DNA from: Burkholderiales bacterium | Lineage (GTDB): Bacteria; Pseudomonadota; Gammaproteobacteria; Burkholderiales; Burkholderiaceae_C | Assembly (NCBI GenBank): GCA_017307855.1 | Contig: JAFKGD010000016.1 | Location: forward strand, 18,941-82,940 | Length of the DNA: 64,000 nt | Direction: 5' to 3' | Shown here: positions 44,992 through 54,435 of the stretch, piece by piece | How the letters are laid out: the number at the start of each line of letters is the position of its first letter | How positions within the stretch are numbered: position 1 is the stretch's first letter | The notes under the pieces: generated by a model | Told to the model about the DNA's origin: nothing | Database searches by the model: none | The model's input: the letters and a program-made list of their open reading frames with translations, nothing else | Program-made: the position numbers and the translations under genes

Positions 44992-46668
44992 ATGAACGCC
45001 ACTGCCTCTCCATCGGCCAACGCCGCCCGCCCGCTCACCCTGCTGATCTGCGCCCTGGGAGGCGAAGGCGGCGGCGTGATGACCGAGTGGCTGTCCGAGA
45101 TCGCCCGCCACGCGGGCTACGCTGCGCAGGCCACGTCGATTCCCGGCGTGGCGCAGCGCACCGGCGCCACCACCTACTACATCGAGGTGTTCCCGATCCC
45201 GGTGTCGCAGCTGGGCGGCCGCCGCCCGGTGTTCAGCCTGAACCCGGTGGCCGGCGCGCTCGACGCCATCGTGTCGTCCGAGCTGCTGGAAACCGCCCGC
45301 CAGGTGGGCAACGGCATGTCGTCGCCCGCGCGCACCACGGTCATCACCTCGTCGGCCCGCACGCTCACCACCTCCGAGCGCATGGACCTCGGCGACGGCC
45401 GCGCCGACAGCGCGCGCCTGGCCGACGTCGTCAAGTCGCAGAGCCGCGAACACCACATCCTGGACATGGCCACGCTGGCGCGCGAGTCCGGCACCATCGT
45501 GAGCGCGGTGATGCTGGGCGCGGTGGCGGGCAGCGGCGTGTTCCCGTTCACCCGCGAGGACTACGAGCACGTGATCCGCGAGACAGGCCGCACCCGCGAC
45601 GGCAAGGTGGGCCGCGCGGCCGAAGCCAGCCTGCGCGGCTTCGCGCGCGCCTACGACGCCGTGAGCGCGCCGCGCGCCCAGGCCGCCTACGTGAACGAAT
45701 TGCTCGAAGGCGACGACGATGCCGCCGCCGCACCGTCGGCCGGCCAGCACGCGCCCGCGCGCACGCTGCCGCCCGAAGTCGCGCGCCAGTTCCCGCCGGC
45801 ACTGCACGACATCCTGTCGCTGGGTCACGCGCGCCTGGTCGACTACCAGGGCGAGACCTATGCGCGCCTGTATGTCGAGCGCCTGGCACGCGTGCTGGCC
45901 GCCGAGCAGGCGGCGGACCCGGCCGGCGCCGGCGCGCTGACCACCACGCGCGAGACCGCGCGCTGGCTGGCCCTGTGGATGGCCTTCGACGACATCGTGC
46001 GCGTGGCCGATCTCAAGAGCCGCGCCAGCCGCTGGCGCCGCGTGCAGGGCGAAGTCAAGGCCAAGGACCAGGACCTGCTGCACATCTACGACCACTTCAA
46101 GCCCGGTGCGCCCGAATTCGCCGCACTGCTGCCCCAGGGCCTGGCCGACCGCGTCATGCGCTGGGACGCGCGCCGCCGCGCCAGCGGCAAGGGTCCGTGG
46201 GAGATGCCGCTGAAGATCGGCACGCACTCCGTCTTCGGCATGGTGGCGCTGCGTACGCTGTCGAACCTGAAGTGGCTGCGCGTGCGCGGCAGCCGCTACG
46301 CCACCGAGCAGGCGCTGATCGGCCAGTGGCTGGACGGCGTGGAGGCCGGCACGCGCGCGCGCTGGCAACTGGGCCACGAGCTCGCCCAGTGCGGCCGCCT
46401 GATCAAGGGCTACGGCAGCACCAACGAGCGCGGCAAGGAAAACCTGCTGCACGTGCTGCACCACCTCGCCCGCGGCACCGATGCGCAAGCCGCCGCCCAG
46501 GCCGTGGCTGCCGCGCGCGCCGCCGCGCTGGCAGACGACGCAGGCCGCGCGCTCGACGCCACGCTGGTCGCACATGGCGCGCCGGCGCGGCCGGTGAAGG
46601 CGCAGCCGATCCGCTGGATGAAGAACCCGCGCGCAGCCAAGGCGCCTGGCGCCACACAAAGCGCCTGA
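44992..46668 (+). CDS. iorB: Indolepyruvate oxidoreductase subunit beta with DUF6537 extension
   Basis: Partner subunit of 558 residues, much longer than archaeal IorB (about 200). Residues about 15-220 are the gamma/beta POR domain (LICALGGEGGGVMTEWLSEIA, AQRTGATTYYIEVFP). The remainder, about 240-545, is a helical DUF6537-like domain (ALHDILSLGHARLVDYQG, GRLIKGYGSTNERGKENL). ATG at 44992. The extension is typical of proteobacterial forms and may replace part of the electron-transfer scaffold. Confidence 0.88.
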   Translation: MNATASPSANAARPLTLLICALGGEGGGVMTEWLSEIARHAGYAAQATSIPGVAQRTGATTYYIEVFPIPVSQLGGRRPVFSLNPVAGALDAIVSSELLETARQVGNGMSSPARTTVITSSARTLTTSERMDLGDGRADSARLADVVKSQSREHHILDMATLARESGTIVSAVMLGAVAGSGVFPFTREDYEHVIRETGRTRDGKVGRAAEASLRGFARAYDAVSAPRAQAAYVNELLEGDDDAAAAPSAGQHAPARTLPPEVARQFPPALHDILSLGHARLVDYQGETYARLYVERLARVLAAEQAADPAGAGALTTTRETARWLALWMAFDDIVRVADLKSRASRWRRVQGEVKAKDQDLLHIYDHFKPGAPEFAALLPQGLADRVMRWDARRRASGKGPWEMPLKIGTHSVFGMVALRTLSNLKWLRVRGSRYATEQALIGQWLDGVEAGTRARWQLGHELAQCGRLIKGYGSTNERGKENLLHVLHHLARGTDAQAAAQAVAAARAAALADDAGRALDATLVAHGAPARPVKAQPIRWMKNPRAAKAPGATQSA

Positions 46669-46721
46669 TGTCGTTGGCATCAGGAAGATTTCCCCACGAA
46701 AACCCAGAAGGAGACCACCCC

Positions 46722-47693
46722 ATGACTCACCCCATCCGCCGCAGCCTGCTGGCGCTCGCCCTGTGTGCCGGCCTCGTGCCCGCGGCCATGGCGCAAGCCT
46801 GGCCGTCCAAGCCGATCAAGCTCGTCGTCAACTTTCCGCCCGGCGGCGCGGCTGATCAGCTCGCGCGCATGGTGGGCCAGCCCCTGTCGGACGCGCTGGG
46901 CCAGCCGGTGGTGATCGAGAACCGCGGCGGCGCGGGCGGCAACATCGGCGGCGACGCCGTGGCCAAGTCGCCGGCCGACGGTTACACGCTGCTGATGAGC
47001 TCGGGCGGCATGGTGTCGATCAACCCTTACCTGTACGCGCGCATGCCCTTCGATCCGGCCAAGGACATCGTGCCGGTAGCCTCGGTGGCGCGCATCGCGG
47101 TGTATCTGGTCACCAAGCCCGACCTGCCCGCGAAGAACGTGCCCGAGTTCGTGGCGCACTTGAAGGCCAACCCGGGCAAGCTGTCGTTCGGTTCGCCCGG
47201 CAACGGCAGCTCGCCGCACCTGGCGGCCGAGATGCTCAAGTCGATGACCGGTACCTTCGCCACGCACGTGCCCTACCGTGGCGGCGGCCCCGCCCTGCAG
47301 GATCTGCTGGGCGGCCAGTTCGACTTCTGGTTCGACCCGGGTGTCGGCCTGCCCCACGTGCGCACCGGCAAGCTCAAGCTTCTGGCCGTGGGCAGCCCCA
47401 AGCGTTCGCCGCTTTTCCCGGACGTGCCCACGCTCGATGAAGCGGGCCTCAAGGGCTTTGATGCCGACTCCTACTTCGGCCTCTACGCCCCGGCGGGCAC
47501 GCCTGCGGAGGTGATCACGCGCGTCAACACCGAAGTCAACAAGATCCTGGCCAACGCGTCGATCAAGGAACGCATCGTGGCGCTCGGTGGCGAGGCGGCG
47601 CCCGACACCCCCGCCGGCTTCGGCGCACGCGCCGCGACGGACAGCAAGCGCTTCGGCGAGCTGATCAGGTCGCGCGGCATCAAGGCCGAATGA
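46722..47693 (+). CDS. Tripartite tricarboxylate transporter binding protein (Bug family)
   Basis: Periplasmic binding protein of 323 residues. Signal peptide about 1-24 ending AAMAQA; mature start WPSKPIKLVVNFPPGGAAD is the Bug-family consensus, with ENRGGAGGNIGGDAVAKSPADGY following. AGAAGG spaced before the ATG. No TctA/TctB membrane genes are present here, as is common in this family. Placement between iorB and a thioesterase suggests it collects an aromatic acid for the pathway. Confidence 0.9.
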   Translation: MTHPIRRSLLALALCAGLVPAAMAQAWPSKPIKLVVNFPPGGAADQLARMVGQPLSDALGQPVVIENRGGAGGNIGGDAVAKSPADGYTLLMSSGGMVSINPYLYARMPFDPAKDIVPVASVARIAVYLVTKPDLPAKNVPEFVAHLKANPGKLSFGSPGNGSSPHLAAEMLKSMTGTFATHVPYRGGGPALQDLLGGQFDFWFDPGVGLPHVRTGKLKLLAVGSPKRSPLFPDVPTLDEAGLKGFDADSYFGLYAPAGTPAEVITRVNTEVNKILANASIKERIVALGGEAAPDTPAGFGARAATDSKRFGELIRSRGIKAE

Positions 47694-48034
47694 GCGCGAG
47701 CCCCGCCGTGATCGTCGAGATCGTCAGCTTCGCCAACCCGCCGGGCGCCTCGCGCGAGCAACTGCTCGAGGGTGCCCGGGCCACGCTGCCGCGCTGGCAG
47801 GCGAACCGCGACCTGGTGCGCAAGCACTACGCGGCCAGCCTGGACGGCAGCCGTGGCATGGGCATCTACCTGTGGCCTTCGGTCGAGGCAGCGAAGGCCG
47901 GCCACGACGCGGCCTGGGTCGCGGCGGCCGAGGCGCGCACCGGTGCGCCGGTGAGCATCACCTATCATGATCTGCTGATGGTGCTGGACAACGAAACCGG
48001 CACCGTGACCGAGCCGCCAGCCTCGACGCGCTGA
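47690..48034 (+). CDS. Small protein with ferredoxin-like alpha/beta fold (function unknown)
   Basis: A 114-residue protein I do not recognise with confidence. It starts with ATG overlapping the Bug stop. The strand-helix pattern (VIVEIVSFANPPGASREQLL, then RDLVRKHYAAS, GMGIYLWPSVEAAKAGHD) resembles dimeric alpha/beta-barrel monooxygenase-like proteins such as the YdhR group. Operon position suggests a role in arylpyruvate metabolism. A hairpin terminator follows. Confidence 0.65.
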   Translation: MSASPAVIVEIVSFANPPGASREQLLEGARATLPRWQANRDLVRKHYAASLDGSRGMGIYLWPSVEAAKAGHDAAWVAAAEARTGAPVSITYHDLLMVLDNETGTVTEPPASTR

Positions 48035-48051
48035 CGGCACGCGCTTGACCC

Positions 48052-48076
48052 GGCCCCGCCGCGCGCGGGGCCTTTT
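48052..48076 (+). terminator. Rho-independent terminator after the iorAB operon
   Basis: GGCCCCGC (48052-48059), loop CGCGC, GCGGGGCC (48065-48072), then TTTT. It ends the iorA-iorB-Bug-small protein transcript, and the thioesterase gene starts 23 bp later, so that gene may have its own promoter or use read-through. Confidence 0.75.
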
Positions 48077-48098
48077 CGTTCGACACAAGGATCCCGGC

Positions 48099-48548
48099 AT
48101 GACCGACAGCCCCGCGCCGCGTACCGTCACCTACACCGTGCGCGTCGAATTCGGCGACTGCGACCCCGCGCGCATCGTCTGGTTTCCCAACTTCTTCCGC
48201 TGGATCGACGCCGCCTCGCGCCACTTCTTCGTGGGCTGCGGCGTGCCGCCGTGGCATGAGACCGAGCGCACGATCGGCGTGATCGGCACGCCGCTGGTCG
48301 ACACGCACGCGAAGTTCGTCAAGACCGCCAGCTACGGCGACACGCTGAACATCCACGTGCACATCGCCGAATGGCGCGACAAGAGTTTCGTGCAGCGCTA
48401 CCGCATCGAGCGCGCCAACGAGGACGGCAGCGTGGACGCCATCATGGAATGCGACGAGGTCCGCATCTTCGCGGCCCGCCGCGAAGGCAGCGCCACGGGC
48501 ATCCGCGCCGTCCCGATTCCGGAATCGATTCGCCAGGCCTGCCGCTGA
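48099..48548 (+). CDS. Acyl-CoA thioesterase, 4-hydroxybenzoyl-CoA thioesterase class
   Basis: Hotdog-fold thioesterase of 149 residues. The motif VEFGDCDPARIVWFPNFFRW near residue 15 carries the catalytic Asp of the 4HBT family. The ATG at 48099 fits the family start. It follows the IorAB operon and could release arylacetate from arylacetyl-CoA, the IorAB product, which would complete an arylpyruvate-to-arylacetate route. Confidence 0.88.
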   Translation: MTDSPAPRTVTYTVRVEFGDCDPARIVWFPNFFRWIDAASRHFFVGCGVPPWHETERTIGVIGTPLVDTHAKFVKTASYGDTLNIHVHIAEWRDKSFVQRYRIERANEDGSVDAIMECDEVRIFAARREGSATGIRAVPIPESIRQACR

Positions 48549-48622
48549 CGGCACGCGGACGCCCCGGGGCCGTCGCGCCACAATACGGGGCTCCGCGATT
48601 CCGTCCTGACCGCCGCCACGCC

Positions 48623-49399
48623 ATGAAACTCGCCACCTGGAACGTCAACTCCCTCACGGCCCGCCTGCCACACGTTTTGAAGTGGCTCGAGGCCAACCCG
48701 GTCGACGTGCTGTGCCTGCAGGAGCTCAAGCTCACCGACGACAAGTTCCCGCTCGACGCATTGAAGGCCGTGGGCTACGAGGCCGCGGTGTTCGGTCAGA
48801 AGACATACAACGGCGTCGCCATCCTCAGCCGCACTCCGCTGGCTGGCGTGGCGCGCAACATCGAGGGATTCACCGACGAGCAGTCGCGAGTGATCGCCGG
48901 CACGCTGGACACCACGGAAGGCCCGTTGCGCGTGGTCAACGGCTATTTCGTCAACGGCCAGGAGCCGGGCAGTGAAAAGTTCACCTACAAGATGGACTGG
49001 CTCGATGCGCTGCAGGCCTGGCTCAAGACCGAACTCGCCACGCATGACCGCCTGCTGCTGGTGGGCGACTTCAACATCACGCCTGAAGACCGCGACTCGT
49101 TCGATCCCGAAGGCCTGCGCGGGACCATCCACCACACGAGCGAGGAACGCGCTCACTTCCAGGCCTTGCTGGACCTGGGCCTGACGGATGCGTTCCGCCT
49201 GTTCGACCAGCCCGAGAAAAGCTTCTCATGGTGGGACTACCGCATGCTGGGCTACCAGAAGAACCGCGGCCTGCGCATCGACCACATCTTGGTCAGCCAG
49301 CCGCTGGTGCCCAAGGTGCGCTCGTGCGTGATCGACCGCGTGCCGCGCAAGTGGGAAAAGCCGAGCGACCATGCGCCGGTGATCGTCGAGATCGATTGA
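48623..49399 (+). CDS. xthA: Exodeoxyribonuclease III
   Basis: AP endonuclease and 3'-5' exonuclease in base excision repair, 258 residues. Catalytic blocks: MKLATWNVNSLTARLPHV start, LCLQELKLTDDKFP with the metal Glu near 35, LLLVGDFNITPEDRD near 148, the WDYR and QKNRGLRIDHILVS region near 220, and the C-terminal PSDHAPVIVEI with the catalytic His. A strong hairpin terminator follows. Confidence 0.95.
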   Translation: MKLATWNVNSLTARLPHVLKWLEANPVDVLCLQELKLTDDKFPLDALKAVGYEAAVFGQKTYNGVAILSRTPLAGVARNIEGFTDEQSRVIAGTLDTTEGPLRVVNGYFVNGQEPGSEKFTYKMDWLDALQAWLKTELATHDRLLLVGDFNITPEDRDSFDPEGLRGTIHHTSEERAHFQALLDLGLTDAFRLFDQPEKSFSWWDYRMLGYQKNRGLRIDHILVSQPLVPKVRSCVIDRVPRKWEKPSDHAPVIVEID

Positions 49400-49417
49400 G
49401 CCAGCGCAGGCGCCATG

Positions 49418-49447
49418 AAAAAAGCGCGCCGGAGGGCGCGCTTTTTT
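49418..49447. terminator. Bidirectional terminator between xthA and ntrC
   Basis: GCGCGCC (49424-49430), loop GGAG, GGCGCGC (49435-49441), flanked by A6 on the left and T6 on the right. It can stop both xthA and the convergent ntrC transcript. Confidence 0.9.
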
Positions 49448-49475
49448 CTTGCAGGCCACTTCACTGCGACGGGTT

Positions 49476-51056
49476 CTATTCGAGGCCCAGTTCCTGAATC
49501 TTGCGCGTGATGGTGTTGCGGCCGATACCGAGCTTCTGAGCCGCTTCGATGCGGCGGCCACGCGTGTTGCCGAGCGCCGTGAGGATGAGGCGCGATTCGA
49601 AACGGCGCGTCAGCAGATCCCACACATCGTGGCGCCCGGCGGCCAGCAACTCCTGGGCTTCGGCTTCGAGGCCCGACTCCCAGCTGGCAGGAGACGCGGC
49701 GCCATTCAACGGCATGGCATGCGAGGTCGACGGCATCGCCATGGCCTCGCCGCCCGCAGGCAGATGGCCGCGCGATTCGAAGGCCGCCTGCGGCTCGGCC
49801 GGGGCGCTGACCACCGCTCGCGGCACGACCGGCTCTTCGGTGCGGGCAGCGGACTCGGGCATGGCCGAACCCAGGCGCGGGCCTTCGGAGGCCATACCGA
49901 GCACTTCCGGAGGCAGATCCTTGGCTTCGATCACCTGCGCGGGAGCCATCACCGTGAGCCAGTGGCAGATGTTCTCGAGCTGACGCACGTTGCCTGGAAA
50001 ACCGAAGCTCCCGAGCTGCGCGATCGCGGCATCGGAAATGCGCTTGGGCTCCACGCCCAGTTGCTTGGCGCTTTGCTGCAGGAAGTGGCGCGTGAGCATG
50101 GGCACGTCTTCCTTGCGTTCGCGCAGCGCGGGCAGACGCAGGCGGATGACGTTGAGGCGATGGAACAAGTCTTCGCGGAACACGCCCTGCTTGACCCGCT
50201 CTTCCAGGTTCTGGTGGGTGGCGGCGATCACACGCACGTTGGCCTTGACCGCACTGTGGCCGCCGACGCGATAGAAGTGGCCGTCCGACAGCACACGCAG
50301 CAGACGGGTCTGCAGATCGAAGGGCATGTCGCCGATTTCGTCGAGGAACAGCGTGCCGCCTTCGGCCTGCTCGAAGCGGCCGCGGCGCATGGTCTGCGCG
50401 CCCGTGAAGGCGCCGCGCTCATGGCCGAACAGTTCGCTCTCGAGCAGATCCTTGGGGATGGCGGCGGTGTTGATGGCCACGAACGGCCCATTCGCTCGCG
50501 GCGAATGCTTGTGCAGCGCCCGGGCCACGAGTTCCTTGCCCGAGCCCGATTCACCCGTGATCATCACCGTGACGTTGCTCTGCGAGAGGCGGCCGATGGC
50601 GCGGAACACGTCCTGCATCGCCGGTGCCTGGCCCAGCATCTCGGGCGCGGCGCTCATTCGCTCTTCGGCGACCTCCTCGCGCTGGCTTTCCTCGACTGCG
50701 CGGCGGATGAGCTCCACGGCCTTGGGCAGATCGAACGGCTTGGGCAAGTATTCGAAGGCGCCCCCCTGGAAGGCGCTGACGGCGCTGTCCAGGTCGGAGA
50801 AGGCCGTCATGATGATGACGGGCAGGCCGGGATGGCGTTCCTTCACCTTGCCCAGCAGATCGAGTCCGGAACCGCCGGGCATGCGAATGTCGCTCACCAG
50901 GACTTGCGGGCCTTCGTCGTCGTTGGCGGCTTCGAGCGCCTGCAGCACCTCCCGGGGATTGGTGAAGCTGCGGGTGGGCAGGTCTTCACGCAGCAAGGCC
51001 TTCTCCAGCACGAAGCGGATGGATTGGTCATCGTCTACGATCCAGATCGGCTTCAT
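49476..51056 (-). CDS. ntrC: Nitrogen regulation response regulator NtrC
   Basis: Sigma-54 activator of 526 residues. The receiver domain (1-120) has the phospho-acceptor Asp about 56 in VLVSDIRMPGG. The AAA+ domain (about 145-390) has Walker A GESGSGKE, the sigma-54-contacting GAFTGA and LFLDEIGDMP. A long linker leads to a Fis-type HTH ending in GRNTITRKIQELGLE. It is downstream of ntrB with a 28-bp gap and responds to nitrogen limitation, activating glnA. Confidence 0.96.
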   Translation of the reverse strand: MKPIWIVDDDQSIRFVLEKALLREDLPTRSFTNPREVLQALEAANDDEGPQVLVSDIRMPGGSGLDLLGKVKERHPGLPVIIMTAFSDLDSAVSAFQGGAFEYLPKPFDLPKAVELIRRAVEESQREEVAEERMSAAPEMLGQAPAMQDVFRAIGRLSQSNVTVMITGESGSGKELVARALHKHSPRANGPFVAINTAAIPKDLLESELFGHERGAFTGAQTMRRGRFEQAEGGTLFLDEIGDMPFDLQTRLLRVLSDGHFYRVGGHSAVKANVRVIAATHQNLEERVKQGVFREDLFHRLNVIRLRLPALRERKEDVPMLTRHFLQQSAKQLGVEPKRISDAAIAQLGSFGFPGNVRQLENICHWLTVMAPAQVIEAKDLPPEVLGMASEGPRLGSAMPESAARTEEPVVPRAVVSAPAEPQAAFESRGHLPAGGEAMAMPSTSHAMPLNGAASPASWESGLEAEAQELLAAGRHDVWDLLTRRFESRLILTALGNTRGRRIEAAQKLGIGRNTITRKIQELGLE

Positions 51057-51084
51057 GTTGTGCTTGTCGTCCAGTGGTTATGCG

Positions 51085-52155
51085 TCAGGGCAGCGGGATC
51101 AATATCTTGAAATCTGTCCGGCCCGCGACGCTCTCGCACTCGATCAGGCCGTGGTGTTGCTGCACGAAGGTTTGCGCCAGCGTGAGCCCCAGCCCTGAAC
51201 CACCATCCCGCCCTGACACCAGCGGATAAAAAATGCGGTCTTTGATCGAATCCGGAACGCCCGGACCGTTGTCAATGACATGCAATTCCAATGCCAGTCG
51301 AAAGCGCTGTTTTCCAAAAGTTACCTGCCGGGCAATGCGTGAGCGGAACACGATTTCGGCGTCGCCCGCCGTGATGCGGTCGGCCAGTGCCTGCGCGGCG
51401 TTGTGGGCGATGTTGAGCACGGCCTGGATCAACTGCTCGCGATCGCCACGGAATTCGGGAATGGAGGTGTCGTAGTCCCGCACCACGCGCAAGCCGCGCG
51501 GAAACTCGGCAAGGATGAGCGAACGCACGCGCTCGCACACCTCGTGGATGTTGACGTCGCCCACGACATGCGGACGGCGGTGCGGCGCCAGCAGGCGATC
51601 GACCAGCGTCTGCAGGCGGTCGGCCTCGTGGATGATGACTTGCGTGTATTCGGTGAGCTCACGCGAGTCGATTTCCATCTGCAGCAACTGCGCCGCGCCC
51701 CGGATGCCGCCCAGCGGATTCTTGATCTCGTGGGCGAGGTTGCGGATCAGTTCCTTGTTGGCCTGCGCCTGGTCGATGAGGCGCTCCTCGCGGTCCTGCC
51801 GGGCCTGCTGCTCCAGCGGCAGCAGTTCGACGATGAACTCGTCGGCCACGTCGGACTGCGCAACGACCACATGGACCTGCTGGCTGTCCTGATTGGGCCG
51901 TTTGAGGCGGGCGTCGTACCGCAGCGCCGCGAACTCGTTGTTGGCAGCACCTGCCAGTGCCGTGCGCAACACCTGCGGTTCGTTGAAGCTCTCGGGCAAC
52001 TGCGAGCCTTCGATGGTGCGACGCGAGATGCCCAACGCGTCCTCGAGCGCGGCGTTGGCGAACAGGACGGTGCCGTCACGGTGGACCACGGCCACCAGAG
52101 TGGCCAGCAGATCGAAAGGCAGATAGCGCGCGAGCGCGTTCGCAGCGGTGTCCAA
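51085..52155 (-). CDS. glnL: Nitrogen regulation sensor kinase NtrB
   Basis: Cytosolic sensor kinase/phosphatase of about 356 residues. A PAS domain (about 15-120: LLATLVAVVHRDGTVLFANAALE) is followed by the H-box NLAHEIKNPLGGIRGAAQL near 145 and the HATPase_c part with N-box AVLNIAHNAAQAL, GPGVPDSIKDRIFYPLVSG and GGSGLGLTLAQ. The start is probably TTG at 52153-52155, because no ATG or GTG gives a normal N-terminus before the upstream stop. It is co-transcribed after the DUF4124 gene and before ntrC. Confidence 0.92.
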   Translation of the reverse strand: MDTAANALARYLPFDLLATLVAVVHRDGTVLFANAALEDALGISRRTIEGSQLPESFNEPQVLRTALAGAANNEFAALRYDARLKRPNQDSQQVHVVVAQSDVADEFIVELLPLEQQARQDREERLIDQAQANKELIRNLAHEIKNPLGGIRGAAQLLQMEIDSRELTEYTQVIIHEADRLQTLVDRLLAPHRRPHVVGDVNIHEVCERVRSLILAEFPRGLRVVRDYDTSIPEFRGDREQLIQAVLNIAHNAAQALADRITAGDAEIVFRSRIARQVTFGKQRFRLALELHVIDNGPGVPDSIKDRIFYPLVSGRDGGSGLGLTLAQTFVQQHHGLIECESVAGRTDFKILIPLP

Positions 52156-52163
52156 GGGAGGAC

Positions 52164-52697
52164 TCAGCGATGCACGGGCAGGCGGGAGAGTTCCCGCTTC
52201 AGGCCCTCGATGTCGGCGTCGTTGCGGGCGATCTGGGCCTTCATGTCGGCGACGCGATCGAGATAGCGCTGGTGATTGCGCGACTCGATGCCCATCTTCT
52301 CGGGCTCGCCGTTGTTGTAGTCCTTGAGCAACTGGTCGCGGCGTGCCTCGGCGCGCTTGAGCTCGGTCTCGAGGATCATGCGCGCGTCGTTGTCGCGGGC
52401 GCGCTGGTCTGCGGAGTCGACGCGCGGCGAGCCCGCGGGCGAAGCGGTCGCCGCAGGGGAGCGGACGGGCGCCGCAGCCGGACCGGCTGCCGGGCCGGTG
52501 GCGCCCGCGCCCTGCACCACCGTCACATTGCCGCCTTCGACCAGCTTGCAGCCGCGCTGCTGCGCCGCAGTGGCGTTGTTGGTGTACTCGTTGCCGGGGC
52601 AACGGTAGATGCGATCCTGTGCCTGGGCGCCCAGGCTTGCGCCCGCGCAGACGGCGAACAGGAAGCTCAAGCGCAGGACGGTGGACGTTGTTTTCAC
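52164..52697 (-). CDS. DUF4124-type periplasmic protein
   Basis: A 177-residue exported protein. Signal peptide about 1-27 (STVLRLSFLFAVCAGASLGAQA), then the DUF4124 pattern YRCPGNEYTNN with cysteine-rich short domain, a Pro/Ala-rich linker, and a charged coiled coil at the C-terminus (LETELKRAEARRDQLLKDY, later RNDADIEGLKREL). GTG start at 52697 fits the signal peptide. It is located between glnA and ntrB on the same strand, a common betaproteobacterial arrangement; its role is unknown. Confidence 0.82.
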   Translation of the reverse strand: MKTTSTVLRLSFLFAVCAGASLGAQAQDRIYRCPGNEYTNNATAAQQRGCKLVEGGNVTVVQGAGATGPAAGPAAAPVRSPAATASPAGSPRVDSADQRARDNDARMILETELKRAEARRDQLLKDYNNGEPEKMGIESRNHQRYLDRVADMKAQIARNDADIEGLKRELSRLPVHR

Positions 52698-52783
52698 GGA
52701 GGGTTGAGACGGAGGAACTCGGTCTGGCAGTATCCCCGAATCGGGGACCGGATCAAAGTTCCGAAGCAATGCCCGGAAAGCAG

Positions 52784-52809
52784 AAAAGGACGGCCTGAGC
52801 CGTCCTTTT
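52784..52809 (-). terminator. Terminator after glnA
   Basis: AAAAGGACGGC (52784-52794), loop CTGA, GCCGTCCTTTT (52799-52809): an 11-bp perfect stem with T-run on either strand. It closes the glnA transcript and separates it from the DUF4124-ntrBC genes. Confidence 0.85.
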
Positions 52810-52827
52810 CGTGACATATGCCCTGGA

Positions 52828-54243
52828 TTACAGGGAGTAGTACATGTCGAACTCGATCGGGTGCGTGGTCATGCGGAAACGCGTGACTTCCTGCATCTTC
52901 AGGTCGATGTAGGCATCGATGAACGAGTCGGTGAACACGCCGCCCTTGGTCAGGAAGCTGCGGCCCTTGTCGAGGTACTCGAGTGCCTGGTCAAGGCTGT
53001 GGCACACGGTCGGCACCTTCGCGTCTTCTTCCGGCGGCAGGTGGTACAGATCCTTGGTGGCGGCTTCGCCAGGATGGATCTTGTTTTCCACGCCGTCCAG
53101 GCCAGCCATCATCAGCGCCGAGAAGGCGAGGTACGGGTTGGCCAGGGGATCCGGGAAGCGCGCTTCGATGCGGCGGCCCTTGGGGTTGGACACGAACGGG
53201 ATGCGGATCGAAGCCGAGCGGTTCTTGGCCGAATAGGCCAGCTTCACCGGGGCTTCGAAGCCGGGCACCAGGCGCTTGTAGCTGTTGGTACCGGGGTTGG
53301 TGATGGCGTTCAGTGCACGGGCGTGCTTGATGATGCCGCCGATGTAGTACAGCGCGAAGTCGGACAGGCCCGCATAGCCGTCGCCGGCGAACAGGTTCTT
53401 GCCATCCTTCCAGATCGACTGGTGAACGTGCATGCCGGAGCCGTTGTCGCCGACGATGGGCTTGGGCATGAAGGTGGCCGTCTTGCCGTAGGAGTGGCAG
53501 ACATTCCAGATCACGTACTTGAGCTTCTGCGTCCAGTCGGCGCGCTCGACCAGCGTGCTGAACTTGGTGCCGATTTCGTTCTGGCCGGCGCCCGCCACTT
53601 CGTGGTGGAACACTTCGACCGGGATGCCCAGCGATTCGAGCACGAGCGAGATCTCGGCGCGGATGTCCTGTGCGCTGTCGACCGGGGGCACGGGGAAGTA
53701 GCCGCCCTTGACGGTGGGACGATGGCCATGGTTGCCGCCGTCGAACTTCTTGCCGGTGTTCCACGAGGCTTCGTCGGCGTCGATCTTGACGAAGCTGCCG
53801 GACATGTCCGAGCCCCAGCGCACGTCGTCGAAGATGAAGAATTCGGGTTCCGGACCGAAGAAGGCGGTGTCGCCCAGGCCCGATGCCTTCAGATAGGCTT
53901 CGGCCTTCTTGGCGATGGAGCGGGGGTCGCGATCGTAGGGCTTGCCGTCGGCGGGCTCGAGCACGTCGCAGGTCAGGTTGAGGGTGGTTTCCTCGAAGAA
54001 CGGATCGATGACGGCCGTGTTCGGATCCGGCATGAGCAGCATGTCGGAAGCTTCGATGCCCTTCCAGCCAGCGATGGAGGAGCCGTCGAAAGCGTGGCCG
54101 GAGCTGAACTTGTCTTCATCGAAATGCGACACGGGCACGGTGACGTGCTGTTCCTTGCCACGGGTGTCGGTGAAGCGGAAATCGACGAACTTGACCTCGT
54201 TTTCCTTCACGAGTTTGAGCACGTCGGCGACGGACTTGGCCAT
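52828..54243 (-). CDS. glnA: Glutamine synthetase type I
   Basis: Makes glutamine from glutamate and ammonia. 471 residues, the standard GSI length. [17 protein letters not shown] near 50, catalytic GPEPEFF near 130, [10 protein letters not shown] near 265, the ATP-binding [10 protein letters not shown] and the adenylylation-site region [10 protein letters not shown] near 397 are present. ATG at 54241-54243 follows AGGAG. Upstream lies a good sigma-54 promoter and NtrC-like boxes. Confidence 0.97.
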   Translation of the reverse strand: MAKSVADVLKLVKENEVKFVDFRFTDTRGKEQHVTVPVSHFDEDKFSSGHAFDGSSIAGWKGIEASDMLLMPDPNTAVIDPFFEETTLNLTCDVLEPADGKPYDRDPRSIAKKAEAYLKASGLGDTAFFGPEPEFFIFDDVRWGSDMSGSFVKIDADEASWNTGKKFDGGNHGHRPTVKGGYFPVPPVDSAQDIRAEISLVLESLGIPVEVFHHEVAGAGQNEIGTKFSTLVERADWTQKLKYVIWNVCHSYGKTATFMPKPIVGDNGSGMHVHQSIWKDGKNLFAGDGYAGLSDFALYYIGGIIKHARALNAITNPGTNSYKRLVPGFEAPVKLAYSAKNRSASIRIPFVSNPKGRRIEARFPDPLANPYLAFSALMMAGLDGVENKIHPGEAATKDLYHLPPEEDAKVPTVCHSLDQALEYLDKGRSFLTKGGVFTDSFIDAYIDLKMQEVTRFRMTTHPIEFDMYYSL

Positions 54244-54289
54244 CTGGTTCTCCTGTTGGATGGGTTGCTGGAAAGTAACGCTGAGGGAA

Positions 54290-54306
54290 TGCACTAAGTG
54301 TGCCAA
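54290..54306 (-). promoter_or_regulatory. Sigma-54 promoter of glnA
   Basis: On the minus strand TTGGCACACTTAGTGCA fits the -24/-12 consensus: GG at -24 and GC at -12 with the required 12-bp offset. It puts transcription start about 36 nt before the glnA ATG. NtrC-type boxes lie further upstream. Confidence 0.8.
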
Positions 54307-54435
54307 AGCTGGTGCACCGTCAGAGGCAGCGCGCAGGGGGTTTCGGCGCCGAAAGAGGGCCGAACGGTGGCTAAATCACGAGAGAAGCATCAGGCCCAGG
54401 CCGAATGTGCACCAATACAGATCAAAAAAAGAGAA

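Noticed and set aside
42718-46668. A plus-strand open frame of about 1316 codons spanning iorA and iorB
   Set aside because: The first part is a shifted frame of iorA; only the part after 44992 is IorB.
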